This document shows, piece after piece, positions 61,501-64,000 of a stretch of 64,000 nucleotides of DNA; the first letter of the stretch is position 1, and every line of letters begins with the position of its first letter. The position numbers and the translations under genes are program-made. The DNA is from Pyrocephalus nanus (lineage: Eukaryota; Chordata; Aves; Passeriformes; Tyrannidae), in assembly GCA_038380795.1 (NCBI GenBank), contig CM076275.1, forward strand, positions 994,501-1,058,500, written 5' to 3'. The notes under the pieces were generated by a model. It ran no database searches, was not told the origin of the DNA, and saw only the letters and a program-made list of their open reading frames with translations.

Positions 61501-63688
61501 GCCCCCTATCACACTTCTACAAGTTAGACAGAAAGTGGAGGGGTAGAATGGGTAAAAGACATATTTCCTATGAAGAGTGTAAGCAGTATTTGAAATATAT
61601 ACACAGGAATTTAAAGCACATGATAAAATCTGCAGCAACTGGCAACTTTTGGTATTTCACTTAAAAAGGCACGTTCTCTCCACATACTCCTGAAAATGCT
61701 GGCTACTATCCCTTCTGGAAATACCATCAGATGATAATTAAACATTTTTTGAATTAGCATACACAAATCTCAAGATTTTTTTCAGCCTAATGCATGTATA
61801 GCAGCTCTTTTGACTAACAGCTGATTAAATAAATTAGAAGGAAACAAATTCTGCACCACTACAGACCTAGGCAGATTTAAATCAAAACCAGGAATTATTT
61901 TAACCACGAAAAGTCTACTTTAAGCAATACATCCACCTTTTGAGTGTCAATATCTTGTCGAGTCATTTCCATCTCTTTACTTATCTTTTCCTTCTGTTTC
62001 TCACAGGCAGCCAAATGAGAATTTACTTCAGCAAGTTCAGACTCCTTTTGCTAAAAAGAAATAAAATGGTGTATGATTTAAGCACAGAAGTACTCTCCAT
62101 GCAAACTTTTTATTGCCTGGTTTTTAGATTACCTTTTTATAGTCTTCTTTTCCTTGTCGAATATAATTTTCAATTTCTTTCATGTACTTGTTTATATCTT
62201 TAACTTTCTCATTTATGCCATTTATCTGCAGGGAAAAGATTTCAAATGAAATGTGGTGTTAAGTCCAAGAACAGATATGCCTGCATCAAAGATGAGGCAC
62301 TGGATAACACTTGCCAAAGTACAATTGCTTATCATAACTCTCTTTTATTTGCTAATAAAGCCTTCAGCTTTTGAAATCCAGATGCTCCTTACAACCATGA
62401 AAATGTCTCTCAAACCAAATGGTGAATGACTCATTTGTGCTTGCACAAGAGAGCCCCTTCACCTGGGAAAAGCAAGTGTGTGTCTTGGCAAGGACAGGTG
62501 ATGGCCATCCTTGCAGTTCCTCTCAGGTCTATCAGGAAGGGCTTTGCAATCCATTGGCCAATAAATATTTCCAAATGTCCCAAGAAACTGTTTGTCAAGA
62601 CTGCCAAAGGTTAACTACAATTGCATTCATGTCCTGACTGACTTATGTTCCTTTTCTTCCCTAAAAGCTCCACCAATCTAACGCATCTGCCCAGCAAACT
62701 CATTACCACACTTTTCATACATGCCTGAAAAACAATATCTAATCCTATGTCCCAGCTATGCCAAGAGCAAACAAACCTTCTCTTGTGTTTCTTTATTACT
62801 TGCAGTCCTTTTATTCACTAGATCCTCCTTCTCCTGCTGCAGTTTTTCTAAAGTTGCATCCAAAGGAAATACCTGTTCTTTTGCTTCCTGAAAAGCAGTT
62901 GGAAAAAGTCCATTTTAATATTCACATTCTGTTTCTTTTTTGGGTGCATCAAAAAACCCCAAACATATTAATAAAGTTCTGGATATTGCCCAAGATACAC
63001 AACAGCAGCACAGGATACACACTGCAAAATGCATCTCACTGGCAGGATTAGAGACAGTGTTACATTTACCAAGATTATTATTTTTTATTTCAAGGACAGC
63101 ACAGCCAAGGGTTAAATAATGATGAGTATTTCTTGCCTTGATGTCTCTGCCCAAGGACTGAACCTCGGTGGTGAGCTCCACGGTCTGCTCCTGCAGCTGC
63201 TGCCGGCGCTGCATGCTGCTCACCATCTGCAGCCTCTCTGCCTTGAGCTCATTCACCGTGCTCTTCAGCTGCTGAATCTCACTTTGCTGGCCCTGCTTCA
63301 GCTTCTGCTTTAACTCAATTTTACCAGTAACTGCAGATGAAGATGGAGTGAAACGGTCAAGCTGTTCTTAAAACCATTATTGTCTTCCTTATGAAAATTT
63401 AACTCTAAATCAAGCTAGCATAGCTCCAAAAACTCGTGACAACAAACCAGGAGAATACAGTTACTTCAGCATGTAAAAGAAGTAAACCAAAATTTTAATG
63501 GCAGGAAGTTTGGAACATTATTTCCCGTATCAAAATTAAATACCAGTTTGGTAAGGCCTACCTGTATCCCAAGAGTGTTTTTTCTCTTGTTTTTCTTGGC
63601 TTACTTGTAGAACAGTCCTACTCAAATCGACTCCCAGCAGTTTAGCCTCCTGCTGAGCAATTTTTCTTTCAACATCCCTAATATCAAT
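55560..63688 (-). CDS. RAD50: RAD50, DNA-repair ATPase, C-terminal 11 exons (gene continues beyond 64000)
   Basis: ATPase of the MRE11-RAD50-NBS1 complex, which senses and processes DNA double-strand breaks. Exons in transcript order: 63562-63688, 63137-63330, 62777-62887, 62133-62225, 61937-62050, 61094-61221, 60099-60323, 57985-58070, 57423-57565, 56034-56167, 55560-55746 (TAG at 55560-55562). Phases agree, giving 513 residues. The first seven exons are the returning arm of the antiparallel coiled coil (for example [35 protein letters not shown]). The last ones form the ATPase lobe: ABC signature RGRCSAGQK, Walker B ILALDEP, D-loop TTNLD, H-loop THDEDF. The Walker A and zinc-hook exons are outside the window. 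One intron has a GC donor. A Gly replaces the usual Glu at the junction of the last two exons. Confidence 0.97.
58071..60098. other. RAD50 intron (about 2 kb), no feature recognised
   Basis: AT-rich intron between exons 60099-60323 and 57985-58070. No transposon, RNA gene or tandem repeat was noticed. Confidence 0.6.
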
Positions 63689-64000
63689 CTGAAAGTATAA
63701 GGAAAAATATTATTACTGTTGTAATAGTGTTCAACAATGTATTTTTTAATCTCTGGCACATAAGAATAAGCTCAGAACTTGAGGCATTTTCAAATTCCCC
63801 TCCTCTTCTGGAGCAATGTCATATCATTAGCAGAGGGGTTGTGTGAGCCACAGGCTGCGAGAAACTGGAATTCCTAACTGTGGAGGAAATCAGTCTCTGT
63901 GGATGGGTGGGCTTTTGGCACCCCAGCCCCCCTCAGGACACTTACATGTTTGGCCCTGTGACAATGGCATGAAGACTGTTCAAAACTGTCTTCTATGCCA

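Noticed and set aside
63119..63313. Leu-rich plus-strand frame
   Set aside because: Antisense shadow of the RAD50 coiled-coil exon 63137-63330. Heptad CAG/CTG codons read as Leu on the other strand, and there is no conserved product.

Overview
The window is a stretch of bird nuclear DNA, probably from a songbird. The evidence is intron-rich vertebrate genes with GT-AG splice sites, CR1 LINE 3' ends, a solo retroviral LTR, many GC-rich minisatellites, and cytokines that resemble chicken IL4 and IL13 more than mammalian ones. The gene order matches the conserved Th2 cytokine neighbourhood (human 5q31), read here as SEPTIN8(+) - CCNI2(-) - KIF3A(+) - IL4(-) - IL13(-) - RAD50(-). All exon boundaries were worked out by hand from reading frame, splice signals and remembered vertebrate protein sequences. 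No transcript or database was consulted.

Region by region: 787-2550 holds the last common exons of SEPTIN8 (the gene starts before the window). These are followed by a proximal alternative 3' end at 6371 and a distal alternative coding exon at 15124-15289. 14432-17845 (minus) holds five exons of a cyclin-I family gene, CCNI2, whose first exon was not found. A solo LTR at about 18488-19033 lies just upstream of it, oriented to read into it. 20931-37591 is the complete KIF3A gene, with a CpG-rich promoter, 17 constitutive coding exons, a 72-nt cassette exon and a 9-nt microexon, and a 3'UTR reaching about 40986. 41632-44168 (minus) is IL4 and 48314-50138 (minus) is IL13, each with four phase-0 exons. 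55560-63688 (minus) holds the last 11 exons of RAD50, which continues past the right edge.

The most notable observation is that the distal SEPTIN8 coding exon lies wholly inside, and antisense to, a CCNI2 coding exon. Both strands encode recognisable family sequence, with the wobble positions of the two frames facing each other and splice signals shared. Other points of interest are a CCNI2 exon that seems to compensate a 1-nt loss by moving its splice donor, the KIF3A microexon, a GC-AG intron in RAD50, and candidate NFAT/GATA/bZIP sites at the two cytokine promoters.

The genes are a septin filament subunit, a cyclin-like protein, a kinesin-2 motor subunit for intraflagellar and axonal transport, two type-2 cytokines and a DNA-repair ATPase. 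They do not form one pathway. Their linkage is ancient, and in mammals RAD50 introns carry control elements for the cytokine genes.
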